6,255 nt of DNA from Planctomycetota bacterium. GTDB lineage: Bacteria; Planctomycetota; UBA8108. Positions 5,516 through 6,255 of the stretch are shown piece by piece. Every line of letters begins with the position of its first letter. Positions within the stretch are counted from its first letter, which is position 1. A model generated the notes under the pieces. That model saw only the letters and a list, made by a program, of their open reading frames with translations. It made no database searches and was not told where the DNA came from. The position numbers and the translations under genes are program-made. Location: assembly GCA_002695115.1 (NCBI GenBank), contig NZOA01000008.1:35424-41678 (forward strand), written 5' to 3'.

Positions 5516-6255
5516 CTAGGGCGACAGGACGTTCCTGACCATATCCGTCATGGTGGTCAGCGTTCCGTCCATGAAATCTATCAGGATCTTCGGCCAGACC
5601 CCGAGAAGCACGCACAGGGCGCCAAGGGGCGCCAACGCGAATACCTCCCGGAAAGAGAGGTCCGGGAACTTCTTGTACTCTTCGTTCCTGATCTTGCCCA
5701 GGAACACCCTCTGGATCGTCCAGAGGATATAGCAGGCGGTCAGGATAACTCCCAGCAGCGAGACGACGACGATCCACCTCGATCCGATTCCGTGCGATCC
5801 AACCGTGCCCGCTACCAGGCTCACCTGCTCGTTGCCGCCCCAGGCTCCCAGGAAGCACATGGCCTCGCTGATAAACCCGTTCAGGCCGGGCAGACCGAGA
5901 GAGGCGAAGAAGCCCAGCGTGGCCAGCCCTGTATACCAGGGCATCTGGAGCCCGATACCGCCGAAGCGGGTAAGATCCCTGTGATGGGCGCGGTCGTAGA
6001 TCACCCCTACCAGGAAGAACATCATGGCGCTCGAGACGCCGTGGTTGAACATCTGAAGCGCCGCGCCGTTGACCCCGTAGTAGGTCATGGCCGCCAGGCC
6101 CAGGAGCACGTAGCCCATGTGGCTGACCGAGGAATAGGCCACCAGGCGCTTGAAGTCTTTCTGCGCCAGGGCGCAGAAAGCTCCGTAGACGATATTGATC
6201 ATCCCGAGGACCGCCAGCAGGGCGATGAAGAAATTGCTCGCCGCCGCATCCGGCA
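5516..6255 (-). CDS. nuoM: NADH-quinone oxidoreductase subunit M, C-terminal half (partial)
   Basis: An open frame of 245 complete codons entering from the right edge; the usual NuoM length is about 500, so the N-terminal half is outside. The Met at 6200-6202 is internal, because the frame continues upstream with membrane-type sequence typical of the family. NuoM is an antiporter-like proton-pumping subunit of complex I. Seen, counting from the first complete codon: KDFKRLVAYSSVSHMGYV at 32-49, the family signature; His71 in MFNHGVSSAMMFFLVG; and Glu130 in GLNGFISEAMCFLG, the position where NuoM carries a Glu and NuoN a Lys. About six hydrophobic segments follow one another. It ends with Leu-Ser-Pro and TAG. 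Next comes nuoN after 42 bp, the standard nuoM-nuoN order. Confidence 0.96.
   Translation of the reverse strand, partial: PDAAASNFFIALLAVLGMINIVYGAFCALAQKDFKRLVAYSSVSHMGYVLLGLAAMTYYGVNGAALQMFNHGVSSAMMFFLVGVIYDRAHHRDLTRFGGIGLQMPWYTGLATLGFFASLGLPGLNGFISEAMCFLGAWGGNEQVSLVAGTVGSHGIGSRWIVVVSLLGVILTACYILWTIQRVFLGKIRNEEYKKFPDLSFREVFALAPLGALCVLLGVWPKILIDFMDGTLTTMTDMVRNVLSP

Noticed and set aside
1..6255. Defence system, mobile element, CRISPR array or structural RNA
   Set aside because: Reading both strands shows no transposase, integrase, nuclease or repeat-spacer pattern and no tRNA- or rRNA-like segment; all but about 275 bp is accounted for by six same-strand genes.

Overview
The window holds six genes, all read leftward (minus strand) and closely packed. 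In order of transcription they are: the C-terminal half of nuoM (cut by the right edge), nuoN, a small unrecognised helical ORF, an exported von Willebrand factor A (VWA) protein, a FadI-type thiolase, and the first 152 codons of a FadJ-type multifunctional beta-oxidation enzyme (cut by the left edge). I see no RNA genes, mobile elements, CRISPR arrays or phage genes, and no gap longer than 145 bp.

The DNA is GC-rich (about 60% by eye). Coding strands show the usual G/C-ending third positions, and this explains the many long overlapping ORFs in other frames. The organism looks like an environmental, probably Gram-negative, respiring bacterium that degrades fatty acids. The VWA protein, with a signal peptide, a helical N-terminal half, the Asp-Val-Ser-Gly-Ser MIDAS motif and a Gly-Gly-Arg-Tyr-Val-Ala-Ile ending, resembles paralogues that are abundant in Planctomycetota. 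That is the best single taxonomic hint, but it is a weak inference.

Right part (3881-6255): nuoM and nuoN encode the proton-pumping antiporter-like membrane subunits at the end of a complex I (NADH:quinone oxidoreductase) operon. A 42-bp gap with a small perfect hairpin separates them. Middle (1918-3877): an acidic, probably four-helix protein begins 3 nt after nuoN and is likely translated with it. After 85 bp comes the VWA gene. Left part (1-1772): after a 145-bp gap with a direct repeat, the thiolase and the FadJ-like gene form a tight pair with a 4-nt ATGA overlap and a strong Shine-Dalgarno inside the thiolase's last codons, as expected for two subunits of one beta-oxidation complex.

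Beta-oxidation yields NADH, acetyl-CoA and reduced flavin or ETF, and complex I reoxidises NADH, so the two ends are metabolically compatible. Nothing in the sequence shows that they are co-regulated. The window is mostly ordinary core metabolism. The parts most worth a second look are the small nuoN-linked ORF, the VWA protein with its charged insert, and a few small non-coding patterns.
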